Below, one piece after another: positions 16,223 to 25,474 of a DNA stretch of 64,000 nucleotides (the stretch's first letter is position 1; each line of letters begins with the position of its first letter). Position numbers and translations under genes: made by a program. The notes under the pieces were generated by a model, which was not told the DNA's origin, did not search any database, and saw nothing but the letters and a program-made list of their open reading frames with translations. The DNA is from an uncultured Methanomicrobiales archaeon (lineage in GTDB: Archaea > Thermoplasmatota > Thermoplasmata > Methanomassiliicoccales > Methanomethylophilaceae). The DNA lies in NCBI GenBank assembly GCA_937892275.1, contig CALAVG010000112.1, positions 1 to 64,000 of the forward strand, in the 5' to 3' direction.

Positions 16223-17097
16223 GGACTGGTAAGATATCATACGGACTCGGATATGCGGGAGCAGACTCGGAATACGAGGATGCGGAGATCGTCATATTCG
16301 GAGTCCAGTATGATCATACCGCCTGCTTCAAGGCAGGCGCCAGGGAAGGACCCACCGCCATCAGGCGGGCCTCCTATAATTTTGAAGAGATACATTTCGA
16401 GCACGGCATCCACCAGGAGCTGCCTGCAATATGCGATTACGGGAACGTCGACGATTTCGTCGTCCCGGAGGACATGGTCCAGGAGGTCGACTTCGCAGTA
16501 GGTCCCGCCATCAGGGACGGGAAATTCCCCATCACCATCGGCGGAGAGCATTCCGTGAATGTCCCGGTTGTCAGGAACTTCAACGCTGACGACATAGCCG
16601 TGATCTCGATCGATGCCCATCTGGATTCCAGGGACGAGTATCTCGGTACGCCCCTGAGCCACGCGTGCATCATGAGACGTGCTTCCGAACATGTGGGCAT
16701 AGAGAACACATATGTCCTCGGCTGCCGCGCCATAGGCGAGGAGGAGCTTGACAGGGACGATGTCATCCCGTTCATCAGTGCCTATGAGATCTTCGACAAC
16801 GGTATCGAGTGGGCCATCAAGAAGGCGCTCGACAGCGTGAAGCACGAGCACATCTACCTCACCATAGACATCGACGGTATCGACCCCGCTTACGCACCCG
16901 GAACCGGTACGCCCGAACCCTTCGGACTGCACCCGTACGACGTGAAGAAGGTCATCAACGCCGTAGGTGACAGATTGGTAGGATTCGATGTGTGCGAGGT
17001 GTGTCCCCCTGCGGATCCGTCAGGAATAACCGCTATTCTGGGAGCCAGGCTCATCAACGAAGCAATAGCCATTCACGCCAAGAATCTGAGGCAGTGA
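16219..17097 (+). CDS. speB: agmatinase (ureohydrolase family)
   Basis: 292 residues. It hydrolyses agmatine to putrescine and urea in polyamine synthesis. The binuclear Mn ligands are present: GGEHSV, SIDAHLDSRDEY (the D-A-H-x-D motif) and TIDIDGIDPA. Length fits SpeB. The start is GTG 16219, overlapping the IF5A stop codon; no better in-frame start is nearby. Translational coupling to IF5A is therefore likely and matches the need for polyamines in hypusine formation. Related guanidino-hydrolases cannot be excluded from sequence alone. It ends 2 bases from the convergent phosphohexomutase gene. Confidence 0.88.
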   Translation: MRTGKISYGLGYAGADSEYEDAEIVIFGVQYDHTACFKAGAREGPTAIRRASYNFEEIHFEHGIHQELPAICDYGNVDDFVVPEDMVQEVDFAVGPAIRDGKFPITIGGEHSVNVPVVRNFNADDIAVISIDAHLDSRDEYLGTPLSHACIMRRASEHVGIENTYVLGCRAIGEEELDRDDVIPFISAYEIFDNGIEWAIKKALDSVKHEHIYLTIDIDGIDPAYAPGTGTPEPFGLHPYDVKKVINAVGDRLVGFDVCEVCPPADPSGITAILGARLINEAIAIHAKNLRQ

Positions 17098-17099
17098 AC

Positions 17100-18410
17100 T
17101 CACAGTTTTGACAATTGGTCGATCGTCTCTTTCACCCAGGCGTCGGCGGATTCCCTGGTATCGGACTGGGTGTAGACTTTTATCGTTCCCTTGACGTTGG
17201 AATGCCTTACGATTATCCAGCCGTTCGCACGGGCGATTTTCACGCCGCCTGTGATGTCGACCTTCTCACCGGGGACCGATGCTTTGTACTTCTCGAGAAG
17301 CTCAGGGAACTGCTCGTCGGGATATTCCATCGAGGTCCTAGAGATATAATAGTCAGGGAACGGTTCCACAAGCTGTGCCAGCGGACCCTTCTTGGCTACG
17401 ATCTCGAGGATCCTCACCATTCCCTCAATGGCATCGCAGGTACAGAACGGACCCGGGATGACGATGCATCCGAAGATATCCCCTCCGAACACGGCGCTGT
17501 TCTCCTTGACGTATCTCACGACGCTCTGCTCTCCGATGTCGCAGTATTGGATCGTTCCGCCGCTCTCCCTGACGACATCCTCCATGAGTGTGGAGGAGTT
17601 GACAGGCATAACGACATTCCCTTTGTTGAACGAGAGTATGGACTGTGCCAGAAGTGCGAATGTCTTGTCACCCTGCACGGGAGTACCCTCTGCTGTGGTG
17701 AACAGACAGTGGTCCGCGTCCATCTCCAATGAGACACCGAGGTCCATTCCCTGTCCCTTGACGATATGACCCAGTTTGACCATCCTTGCCTCATCCACAG
17801 CGGATGAGTCACCGCCGATGGTGATGCACTCGATGGACAGCCTCATCAGGATGTTGGAGACTATGTTCGCCACGACGTTGTTGCGGCAATCCACGCAGAC
17901 CTTCAGATGTGCGTTCCTTATGAGCTCCTCATCCACCTCCGACAGTATGTAATCGACATACTTTTCGGTGAAATCGGTAACAACGTATACCTCTCCCACT
18001 TCCAGTCCGGGGACCTGTGTGTTGTGATTGAGGATCTCCTCCACGGAATGCTTGTCGAAGATCGGGTCCTCGATACCCGTGGACTTCATGACCCTGAACC
18101 CGTTGATATCCAGACCGGAGAATGAAGCGGTGATCGTTACCCCTCCCTTGATCTCGGGATGGAGCACCATGTAGAACTGTATCAGAGGCGTTGGAAGCAT
18201 TCCGAGATCGACCACGTCGCATCCGACGGACATGATACCGGCCATTAGGGCCGATTTCATCATCATGTTCGAATTCCTTCCGTCGACTGCCACTGCTATG
18301 GGGGAACCGTAAAAAGTTCCCAGGGTCTTTCCCATCTTGAGAGCGAACTCTACGCTCATCTCTTCGTTGACGGTACCTTTGACGGTGTTGTTTCCAGCGA
18401 TCAGGGACAT
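17100..18410 (-). CDS. divergent phosphohexomutase-fold protein, probably altered or inactive
   Basis: 436 residues with the four-domain alpha-D-phosphohexomutase layout. The key motifs are changed. The phosphoserine loop, normally TASHNP, is TITASFSGLD (Ser96 kept, HNP lost). The metal loop, normally DGDxDR, is EMDADHC (residues 229-234, first Asp to Glu and Arg to His). The sugar loop, normally GGExSGH, is GGDIFGC. The phosphate loop is RHSNVKGTIKVY in place of SNTEP.IR. Canonical members make GlcN-1-P or Man-1-P. Here activity is doubtful; a paralogue with a new substrate or a regulatory role is inferred. Stand-alone gene, 107 bases downstream of scpB. Confidence 0.75.
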   Translation of the reverse strand: MSLIAGNNTVKGTVNEEMSVEFALKMGKTLGTFYGSPIAVAVDGRNSNMMMKSALMAGIMSVGCDVVDLGMLPTPLIQFYMVLHPEIKGGVTITASFSGLDINGFRVMKSTGIEDPIFDKHSVEEILNHNTQVPGLEVGEVYVVTDFTEKYVDYILSEVDEELIRNAHLKVCVDCRNNVVANIVSNILMRLSIECITIGGDSSAVDEARMVKLGHIVKGQGMDLGVSLEMDADHCLFTTAEGTPVQGDKTFALLAQSILSFNKGNVVMPVNSSTLMEDVVRESGGTIQYCDIGEQSVVRYVKENSAVFGGDIFGCIVIPGPFCTCDAIEGMVRILEIVAKKGPLAQLVEPFPDYYISRTSMEYPDEQFPELLEKYKASVPGEKVDITGGVKIARANGWIIVRHSNVKGTIKVYTQSDTRESADAWVKETIDQLSKL

Positions 18411-18517
18411 CAGGATAACCTTTCTTCATCCGATGCGCAGCGGCATCGGACGTCTGCTTTCTTCCAAACAGAATCGTCCGATAAATACCTTGGGAAACTG
18501 GCAAGACCTGTTAAAGG

Positions 18518-19039
18518 TCATTCCTTCTCGGATTCGTCGTGAAGATTGGTCGCCCTCTCCTTTATCCAGGCCTTTATGTCCTTGACTCTGGTGCTGCCGA
18601 TACCGAAGTACTCGGCGAACTTCTTGGTGGTGGTGAGCTCCCATGTGTTACCGGCCCTCTTCCTGGCCACGAAGTCCTGCTCCACGAGCGTGTGCACATC
18701 GTCGTACACGCGGGGTCCGCGCAGCTTGAGCAGCTCGGACTGGAGAACGGGCTGATAGTAGGCGATGGTGGTGAGCGTACGGAGGGTACCTCCGGAGAGC
18801 TCCGCCTTTGCGAAGGTACCGGTGACCTCGGTGTACTCGGGCCTGAGCATCATCCTGTATTCGGAGCCGATCCTTGCGATCTGTATCGCGGAATCCCTCT
18901 CCTCGTAGTCCCTGCGGAGGTCCATGACCGCTGTCCTGACCTCCTCCACGGGGATACCCGTCTTCGCGGCGATGTCCGTGACACTGAGGTTCTCGGGACT
19001 GGAATAAAGCGCCGCCTCGACCGCACCCTTGACATTCAC
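18518..19039 (-). CDS. scpB: condensin subunit ScpB
   Basis: 173 residues with two winged-helix domains. The start NVKGAVEAALYSSPENLSV and the motif LRTLTTIAYYQPVLQSEL (family: LA.IAY.QPI.R.E) identify ScpB, which dimerises on ScpA and shapes the SMC complex in chromosome folding. It is the last gene of smc-scpA-scpB, one base after the scpA stop. ATG 19039 is the first start after that stop. The C-terminus (from about 145) is charged and helical. Confidence 0.9.
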   Translation of the reverse strand: MNVKGAVEAALYSSPENLSVTDIAAKTGIPVEEVRTAVMDLRRDYEERDSAIQIARIGSEYRMMLRPEYTEVTGTFAKAELSGGTLRTLTTIAYYQPVLQSELLKLRGPRVYDDVHTLVEQDFVARKRAGNTWELTTTKKFAEYFGIGSTRVKDIKAWIKERATNLHDESEKE

Positions 19040-19040
19040 G

Positions 19041-19910
19041 TCACATCACCGCTTCGATACGTCCCGCTAGGTTGTCCTCTATGGTACCGGATGCGCCCTC
19101 GGTCATGATCTCCACGAAGATCTCCCCGTAAGGGAGGGTCTCCTGCCAGACGTCGAGACGTCCGGACCTTACCAGGTGGAGTATGGATACGAAGATCTTC
19201 AGGTTCTCCTTCAGATCATGGGTATAGAGGTCGTCGATGCAGATCTGGCCGGTACCTAGCTTCTGGATCCTGTGCCAGACCTCCTCGACATCCTTCTGGT
19301 CGTCCTCCTCGTGGGCCTTGTTGTCGAACTTAGAGGGCTCCTTGGACTTCAGCTCCTGCCTTACGCGCTCCCTCTGCTGCTGGATCTCGATCTCCTCACG
19401 GGCCTCCTCGAAGGCGTCGATGAGCTCGTACATGGTGACAGGACGCATGGGCTCCCTGCGGTATGCGCCGGTGAGCACTAGCTCGGGGACGATCATGTCG
19501 TCCTCGTTCTCGTAGAAGAATCCGTCGTCAATCTCCATGAACTCCTCTTCCAGCGGGGGCTCAGACTGGGTCCTGGTGACATCGGACTGCATCCTTAGGA
19601 TCTTCCATGCCATCAGCATCAGCTTTCCTGCGACTATCATGTCGAAGGAGTCCCGGACCACCTTGTTGTTGTACATCCTCACGAACTCGGAGAGGTTGAT
19701 CTCCCACGGGTCGATACCGTTCTCCAGGACCAGGCTGAAGACGGATCTGATGGCCTCGTCCACGGGGTCCGGCAGCTTCTCTCCGGTCTCCGCCTTGGAC
19801 AGGATGTCCATGTATCCGCCTATGCGCTGATAGGTCTCTGTGTTCTCGCTCATTGCCTTGTGGAACAGCAGGTGCTGTTCAAGGTCCTCAATCCTAATGT
19901 TCCCATCCAT
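19041..19910 (-). CDS. scpA: condensin kleisin subunit ScpA
   Basis: 289 residues, kleisin family. The N-terminal part binds the SMC neck (DPWEINLSEFVRMYNNKV is the family's most conserved block), the acidic middle (about 110-215) is a flexible linker rich in Glu, and the C-terminal winged helix ends in EIFVEIMTEGASGTIEDN. The gene lies one base after smc and one base before scpB, so all three are surely one operon and assemble one ring complex. The initial ATG at 19910 gives MDGNIRIEDLEQHLLFHKAM, consistent with archaeal homologues. Confidence 0.88.
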   Translation of the reverse strand: MDGNIRIEDLEQHLLFHKAMSENTETYQRIGGYMDILSKAETGEKLPDPVDEAIRSVFSLVLENGIDPWEINLSEFVRMYNNKVVRDSFDMIVAGKLMLMAWKILRMQSDVTRTQSEPPLEEEFMEIDDGFFYENEDDMIVPELVLTGAYRREPMRPVTMYELIDAFEEAREEIEIQQQRERVRQELKSKEPSKFDNKAHEEDDQKDVEEVWHRIQKLGTGQICIDDLYTHDLKENLKIFVSILHLVRSGRLDVWQETLPYGEIFVEIMTEGASGTIEDNLAGRIEAVM

Positions 19911-19911
19911 C

Positions 19912-22900
19912 TTAGATCGCCTCTTTGTCCTTTGCAGCCTCGTCTTCGTATTTCGAGACCTCAGCCAGATCGGGCTGCATGATGATCTTGCTGATGCCTG
20001 TAGGTGGCCTGGTTACCCCGATCAGCTGATCGGCGACCGCTAACGCGACCTTCCTCAGTGACACCTGTATGAACTGTGCTTTCGATGAGCTCTCCTTGAC
20101 CCTCTGGGCCACCATCTCCGAGTTGACGGAATCCAGGAACATGTCCACCTCGTCGAGCACGTAGAACGGCGACGGCTGGTATTCCTGGATGGCGAAGATG
20201 AACGACAGTGCGGTCAGGGACTTCTCTCCTCCGGAGAGCGCCTCCAGCCTCAGGAGCTTTCCGTTCCTGGGCTTCGCGTTGATTATCAATCCGCCGTTGA
20301 ACGGGTCCTCCTCATCCTCCAGCGCCATGAACGCCTCACCTCCTCCGGAGAGCTGGGCGTATATCCTCTTGAAGTTCGCATCCACCGCGTTGTAGGACTC
20401 CATGAACAGTCCCTTCTTCTTGGCGGACAATGAATCTGTGAGTGCGGTGAGCTCGGCTATGTTCTTGTTGAGAGCGTCGACCTGCTCGTTGAGCGTGTCG
20501 AGACGTGCCTTCTTCACCTCGTAATCCTCTATCGCACGCAGGTTGACGTTGCCGAGCCTCTCGAGTGAGGTCTCGCATGACCTGATGGTGCGCTTGATCT
20601 CCTCTTCGGAGGGGATAGGCTGTGCGACCTCGAACGTTATGGCATCCACCTCGGCCTGATACTGGGCGATGTCCTGCATGATCATTCCCAACTGGGCCGT
20701 GAACCTCTGTACCGAAGCATTGGTGTTCTCGATGGCGGTGGCCTTCTCCCTGACCTGGTTGTCGAATCCGTACATATCGGCGACGAGTGCGTCCTTCTTG
20801 TCGCGCAGGTTCTTGATTCCGCCTTCCATCTCAGCCTCTATGGAGCGGAGCGCATCGAGCTCGAGCTTCAGGCGGTTCATCTCGGCCGTATTCTCCTCGA
20901 TCGTCCTGTAACCTTCCTCTATGTCCCTGATGACGCCGTCCAGCTGGATCTGTGTGGATTCGTTCTGCCTCTCGTAACCGAGTACCTCGGTATCGATACC
21001 ACCGATCTGCAGTTTCAGCTCGGATATAGCTTCCGTGAGCCTGTGGAGCGTATCCCTGACCTTCTGGATCCTGTTCTGCAGATCCACCGGCGCTATCTCC
21101 GCGATACGGTCCTTGATCCTGTTCCTCTGATCGGTGTAGAGGGTCATCCTCTCCGTCAGCATGGTGAAGACGCTCCTGGCCTCCGAGAGGTCGCTGTCCG
21201 CGGCCGTCATCTTGGCCCTGGCGTCCTCGAGGGACTTCTGGGCATCCTTCTTGGATTTCTCTAGCTCTGAGATCCTCGCCTTTGTACCGGCGATCTTCTC
21301 TCTCTGCTCCATTCCTGCCGAGGAGTTGCGCCTCATCTCGTCGTCCGCTGCGCGTATCTCGTCGCGGATCTTCCTGAGCTCCTGTTTGACATTATCCAAT
21401 GCCTCGGATGCCTTCCTGAGCTTCTCGCCCAGTTCCGTCAGCTTGTCCTCGGATGCGGCACCGAACTTCATCAGCTTCTGCTGGTTGATGGTACCTCCGA
21501 CCATGGCTCCAGATGCCTCGATGAGCTCTCCTGCCTTTGTGACGATTCTGATTCCGCCCATGATCCTGCGGGCGGTGTCCATGTCCTTGACGACCAATGT
21601 GTCGCCCAGTACGTACCAGAAGGCGTTGTAGTACTTCTGGTTGAAATCTATGAGATCGATCGCGTATCCTTCGGATTCCTTCTCGCTCATGATGGCCTTC
21701 GCCCTGGGCTTACCTCCCATGAGCTTGGTGAGCGGGAGGAACGTGACCCTTCCGAGCCTCTCCCTCTTCAGATATGCGATCGCATCGGCGGCCACCTGAT
21801 CGTCGTCGACGACCACGGCCTGCATCTTGCCTCCAGCCGCAACGGAAAGTGCGGTCTCATATCCCGCATCGACAGTTGCGAGTTCCTGGATGGTTCCGTG
21901 GATACCGGCCATCTCGCCCCTGTTCCTGAGGGCCAGTATAGCCTCGACGGCCTGGCTGCCCTGGTTCATCCTGTCGGATACCTTCTTCTCGGCCTGGAGT
22001 GCCCTGTACTCCTCGTCGATCCTCCTGTAGGCGCTGTTGAGCTCGACCTCCTGCTTCTCCAGCTCGGTCTCCCTCCTCCTGGCCTCCAGTACCTTGGCGC
22101 CGTAGTCCTCCATGCTGGGACCGGCCTCCGCCTTCATCTGGTCAAGGCTCCATTTGGCGTCCTTGATCTCGAAATCTATATTCTGGATGCGCTCATCCAG
22201 CAGGGCGCAGTTGTTGTGCGCCTCCTCGGATGCCGCCTCCGCCTTGGAGAATCTGCCCTGTGCGTCCAGGAGATCGGTTGAGCACTCCTGCACATCGGCC
22301 TCAATCTTCTCCAGCTTCTCCTGGAGCTCCTTCTGCTCGCCGCCGGAACTGGATATCAGCTCGGAGATCTTGTGCTCCTCCTCTGACTGGGAATCCTTGT
22401 CCATCTCGGCCTGGTAGAGCTTGGTCTGCAGGTCTTTCCTGTTCTCCTCCAGGGATGTGATGCTGTTCTTGTTCTCCGTGATGCGCTGCTCGAAGTTCTC
22501 CTTGAAGACCTTGTTCTCCTCTATGTTGGACTCCGTGAACTCGATCTTGTCCTTCTTGGTGGCGTAATCGATCTTCACGTTCTCTATCTTCTGCTTGAGC
22601 TCGGTGTACTCGGGTCCGACCTTCGCGGCGATCTCCGCTTCGACATCGCTGATGTCCTGCTTCTTGCCGTCCCTCTTCTTCTCCAGTTCGAGCTTCTCCG
22701 CTGCGAAGTTCTGGATGTCGGTGTTCAGCTTGGTGATCTGATCCGAGGTCGCATCGTAGGATGCCTTCGCCATCTGGAGCTTCCTGTGGGAGTATTGGGC
22801 CTTGGCCATGTCTAATGTGTCCTTGAACTCCACGTACTTCTCGGCCGCCTCGCGGTCCTTCTCCAGTTTCTTGACATCATCCACCAGTCCTTCTACGACG

Positions 22901-23493
22901 ATGTTGACCCTCTCCAGGTTGGCCCTCGCCTCGGACTTCTCCTCCTCCGCTTTGCTGATATCGGCATCGAAGCTGGCGATTCCCGATATGCTGTCGAGGA
23001 TTCCCCTCCTCTGGGAGTTACCCATCTGGACGATGTGCGTGACATCTCCCTGCTGCACGAGGTTGTACCCTTCCGCGCTGATCCTTGCCTTGGTGAGGAG
23101 GTTGTCGAACTCGGTGAGGGTGGATTTCTGGTCGTTGATGTAGAAGTATGAGTTGTAATCCTGTCCGTTGTCGGACATCTTGATGTGACGGGTGAGCCTT
23201 ACCTCATCCGCATCCCAGGGCATGATTCTGTCCTGGTTGTCGAAGATCAGTGAGACCTTCATGTAGGATGCTTTGTTCTTGCTCCGGCCTCCGTCGAAGA
23301 TGAGGTCGGTGAGCCTTCCGGCACGGACTGCTTTGGGGCTCTTGGGACCGAGGACGAAGAGGATAGCGTCGGTGATGTTGGATTTACCGGAACCGTTGGG
23401 ACCGGTAATCGCTGTGTAACCTTCCATCAGCGGAACTGTTACCTTGCCGCCGAATGATTTGAAATTCTCCATCTCGACCGTCTTTAAGTGCAT
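19912..23493 (-). CDS. smc: chromosome segregation/condensation ATPase SMC
   Basis: 1193 residues. The Walker A motif ITGPNGSGKSN (30-39), two long coiled coils, a central hinge around 520-650 (MAGIHGTIQELATVD...AVVVDDDQVAADA), the ABC signature LSGGEKSLTALS and Walker B PFYVLDEVDMFLD near the C-terminus are all present. ATG 23493 gives the standard MHLKTVEMENFKSFGGK start and has an AGGGA site. The frame is open 30 codons further up to GTG 23583, but that stretch is leader. A TATA box (ATTATATAAAAAG, about 23606-23618) predicts a leader of about 90 bases. It heads the smc-scpA-scpB operon. Confidence 0.96.
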   Translation of the reverse strand: MHLKTVEMENFKSFGGKVTVPLMEGYTAITGPNGSGKSNITDAILFVLGPKSPKAVRAGRLTDLIFDGGRSKNKASYMKVSLIFDNQDRIMPWDADEVRLTRHIKMSDNGQDYNSYFYINDQKSTLTEFDNLLTKARISAEGYNLVQQGDVTHIVQMGNSQRRGILDSISGIASFDADISKAEEEKSEARANLERVNIVVEGLVDDVKKLEKDREAAEKYVEFKDTLDMAKAQYSHRKLQMAKASYDATSDQITKLNTDIQNFAAEKLELEKKRDGKKQDISDVEAEIAAKVGPEYTELKQKIENVKIDYATKKDKIEFTESNIEENKVFKENFEQRITENKNSITSLEENRKDLQTKLYQAEMDKDSQSEEEHKISELISSSGGEQKELQEKLEKIEADVQECSTDLLDAQGRFSKAEAASEEAHNNCALLDERIQNIDFEIKDAKWSLDQMKAEAGPSMEDYGAKVLEARRRETELEKQEVELNSAYRRIDEEYRALQAEKKVSDRMNQGSQAVEAILALRNRGEMAGIHGTIQELATVDAGYETALSVAAGGKMQAVVVDDDQVAADAIAYLKRERLGRVTFLPLTKLMGGKPRAKAIMSEKESEGYAIDLIDFNQKYYNAFWYVLGDTLVVKDMDTARRIMGGIRIVTKAGELIEASGAMVGGTINQQKLMKFGAASEDKLTELGEKLRKASEALDNVKQELRKIRDEIRAADDEMRRNSSAGMEQREKIAGTKARISELEKSKKDAQKSLEDARAKMTAADSDLSEARSVFTMLTERMTLYTDQRNRIKDRIAEIAPVDLQNRIQKVRDTLHRLTEAISELKLQIGGIDTEVLGYERQNESTQIQLDGVIRDIEEGYRTIEENTAEMNRLKLELDALRSIEAEMEGGIKNLRDKKDALVADMYGFDNQVREKATAIENTNASVQRFTAQLGMIMQDIAQYQAEVDAITFEVAQPIPSEEEIKRTIRSCETSLERLGNVNLRAIEDYEVKKARLDTLNEQVDALNKNIAELTALTDSLSAKKKGLFMESYNAVDANFKRIYAQLSGGGEAFMALEDEEDPFNGGLIINAKPRNGKLLRLEALSGGEKSLTALSFIFAIQEYQPSPFYVLDEVDMFLDSVNSEMVAQRVKESSSKAQFIQVSLRKVALAVADQLIGVTRPPTGISKIIMQPDLAEVSKYEDEAAKDKEAI

Positions 23494-23642
23494 CCGTTTC
23501 CCTCGTATGATAGCGACCACTGCAATGTTGGGGGTCAGTGAAGTGCCGAGCGCATTTGTGTGCATCCTCACGCTTGCGCGCACGTTATTCTAATATGCGC
23601 GACGTATTATATAAAAAGACTCAGTGAAGAACACTTCCCGCT

Positions 23643-24413
23643 TCAGTCCAGAAGGGCAGGTATGTCCGCGACTGAATCCAAAACATGCGTCGGGACGATA
23701 TCGGACGCTTCGAGATCCTTCCTGGACGTCTCTCCGGATAGCACGAGTATGGTGTCGATGCCGGCCTGCTTCCCCATCAGGATATCCGTGTAGAGACGGT
23801 CGCCCACCATGACGGTGTCCTCGGGCTTAACACCCATCTCACGGGCCGCCATCTGCAGCATCAGCCTGTTGGGCTTTCCGATGATCGTAGCGGTTGTCTG
23901 GCACATGGTCTCGAACATCCTTATGAAGGGTCCGATGTCGATGTCGTAATCGGTCTCGGTGGGACAGACGTCGTCGGGGTGGGTGGCTATTAGCTCGGCG
24001 CCTTTCATGAGTGCCTTGTACGCCTCGTTGATCTTGTCATAGGTGATCGTGCGGTCGAATGTGAGGTACACTATGTCTGGATCCTCCTCCACCACGTTCA
24101 CGCCAGCCTTCCTGACCTCCTCTATGGTATCGGGGGAACCGACCACGTAGACCCTCTTCCCGGGCCTCTCTGACAGCACGAAACGGATCGTGGCTATGTT
24201 CGATGTTAGCACGTTCTGAAGCTCCACGTCGAAGCCCATGCGGACCAGTTTGTCGTAATAGTAGTCGCGTGCATGGGACGAGTTGTTGGTGAGAAAAACG
24301 AACGGTATGCCCTTGGCCTTCAGGGACGCTATGAAATCTATCGCTCCGGGGATCAGATCCCCGCCCTTGTAGACGGTACCGTCCATATCGATCATGAAAC
24401 CCGTATACCTCAT
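23643..24413 (-). CDS. HAD-superfamily phosphatase (NagD-like)
   Basis: 256 residues. HAD motif I is MIDMDGTVYKG, motif II is FLTNNSS, Lys of motif III is in IIGKPNRLM, and motif IV is MVGDRLYTD. The large C2-type cap (about 85-180) and overall length fit the NagD/p-nitrophenylphosphatase group, which dephosphorylates small sugar or glycerol phosphates. In archaea such enzymes include phosphoglycolate and glycerol-1-phosphate phosphatases. The substrate cannot be told here, though archaeal lipid and RuBisCO genes in this window make either reasonable. It overlaps the UDG gene by 4 bases. Confidence 0.88.
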   Translation of the reverse strand: MRYTGFMIDMDGTVYKGGDLIPGAIDFIASLKAKGIPFVFLTNNSSHARDYYYDKLVRMGFDVELQNVLTSNIATIRFVLSERPGKRVYVVGSPDTIEEVRKAGVNVVEEDPDIVYLTFDRTITYDKINEAYKALMKGAELIATHPDDVCPTETDYDIDIGPFIRMFETMCQTTATIIGKPNRLMLQMAAREMGVKPEDTVMVGDRLYTDILMGKQAGIDTILVLSGETSRKDLEASDIVPTHVLDSVADIPALLD

Positions 24414-24940
24414 CTGAGCATGCCTCCTATCGTCTCTATCGTTCTGCGGAGCTCCTCTCTGGAATTCTTGTTGTATATCGTTGCCGCGGGGTGGTACGTG
24501 GGAATGAACTTCACATCCCTGTCCCTGATGCGTATGGTGGTAGGGATGTTAGCTATCTCGTCCATCTTCCCCTCGTAACCCATCAGGTCCCTGCAGGCAG
24601 ATTTACCGAGACCGATCACGACCTCGGCATCGTACAGCTCCGATTCGAGGAACGGCCTACATGCCGCCATCTCCTCTGCCGTCGGATCCCTGTTGCCGGG
24701 AGGTCTGCATTTGACTGTATTGGTTATGAGGACATCGGAACGGGAGAATCCCGCATCCTTCATCATCTCTTCGAGGATCTTGCCGGAACGGCCAACAAAA
24801 GGCCTTCCTTCGTTGTCCTCGTTCTCCCCCGGAGCCTCGCCTACAAACACTATGCCAGTATCATAGGTTCCGTCCGGCAGGACGATGTTGGTGCGTCCCT
24901 CGCAGAGTCCGCATAGCCTGCAATCTGGTTCGGGCCTCAT
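24410..24940 (-). CDS. family 4 uracil-DNA glycosylase
   Basis: 176 residues. It excises uracil from DNA. The [4Fe-4S] cysteines of family 4 are visible: CRLCGLC at the N-terminus (two ligands), then KCRPPGNRDP and the following AACRPF. The water-activating motif is FVGEAPGENED, and the uracil-binding motif is PTYHPAA near the C-terminus. Length is slightly below the 190-200 usual for the family. It overlaps pyrE upstream by 4 bases and the HAD gene downstream by 4, so it is translationally coupled to both. Confidence 0.93.
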   Translation of the reverse strand: MRPEPDCRLCGLCEGRTNIVLPDGTYDTGIVFVGEAPGENEDNEGRPFVGRSGKILEEMMKDAGFSRSDVLITNTVKCRPPGNRDPTAEEMAACRPFLESELYDAEVVIGLGKSACRDLMGYEGKMDEIANIPTTIRIRDRDVKFIPTYHPAATIYNKNSREELRRTIETIGGMLR

Positions 24941-25470
24941 CTCTTCTCTTTGAGGATCTCCGACGCCTTCACGAGGGAAAGGAACCTAACGCCGATCTCG
25001 GCATAGTTCTCCTCTCCGCCGCTCTCGCGGTCGATTACGGACATAGCTGTCTCTACAACAGCACCGTTCTCACGGAGCGTCTTGATGGCCGCGATGCTCG
25101 ATCCCGCTGTGGTGACGACATCCTCGACGACCAGGACCTTCTCTCCGGGGTTGAGGTCTCCCTCGATGAGCTTTCCGGTACCGTGGTCCTTCTTCTCCTT
25201 GCGGACCATCACATAAGGTATGCCGGTGGCCAATGACAGTGCTGCCGCAAGCGGAACGGATCCGAGGACGACACCTGCGATCCTGTCGGGACGGATGTTC
25301 TCATCCTGCATCTTCTGTGCCATCTCCAGGGAGATCATGTAGAGCACCTTGGGATTCGTGCTCGCCTTCTTGATGTCGATGTAGTATTCGCTCTTGGCAC
25401 CTGATGCCAGCGTGAAGTCCCCGAACTGGAGGGCCCCACAGTCCCTCAATGCTGCTGTCAACTCGCTCAT
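24937..25470 (-). CDS. pyrE: orotate phosphoribosyltransferase
   Basis: 177 residues. It makes orotidine monophosphate from orotate and PRPP in pyrimidine synthesis. Seen: GDFTLASGAKSEYYID (the orotate-binding start with F.L.SG..S.YY.D), VMVRKEKKDHGTG (the flexible-loop lysines), and the PRPP motif VLVVEDVVTTAGSS, with Ala where Gly is usual. Full length. The start is ATG 25470, with a GGTGATC site; carS lies 4 bases upstream. Confidence 0.95.
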   Translation of the reverse strand: MSELTAALRDCGALQFGDFTLASGAKSEYYIDIKKASTNPKVLYMISLEMAQKMQDENIRPDRIAGVVLGSVPLAAALSLATGIPYVMVRKEKKDHGTGKLIEGDLNPGEKVLVVEDVVTTAGSSIAAIKTLRENGAVVETAMSVIDRESGGEENYAEIGVRFLSLVKASEILKEKR

Positions 25471-25474
25471 GTGA

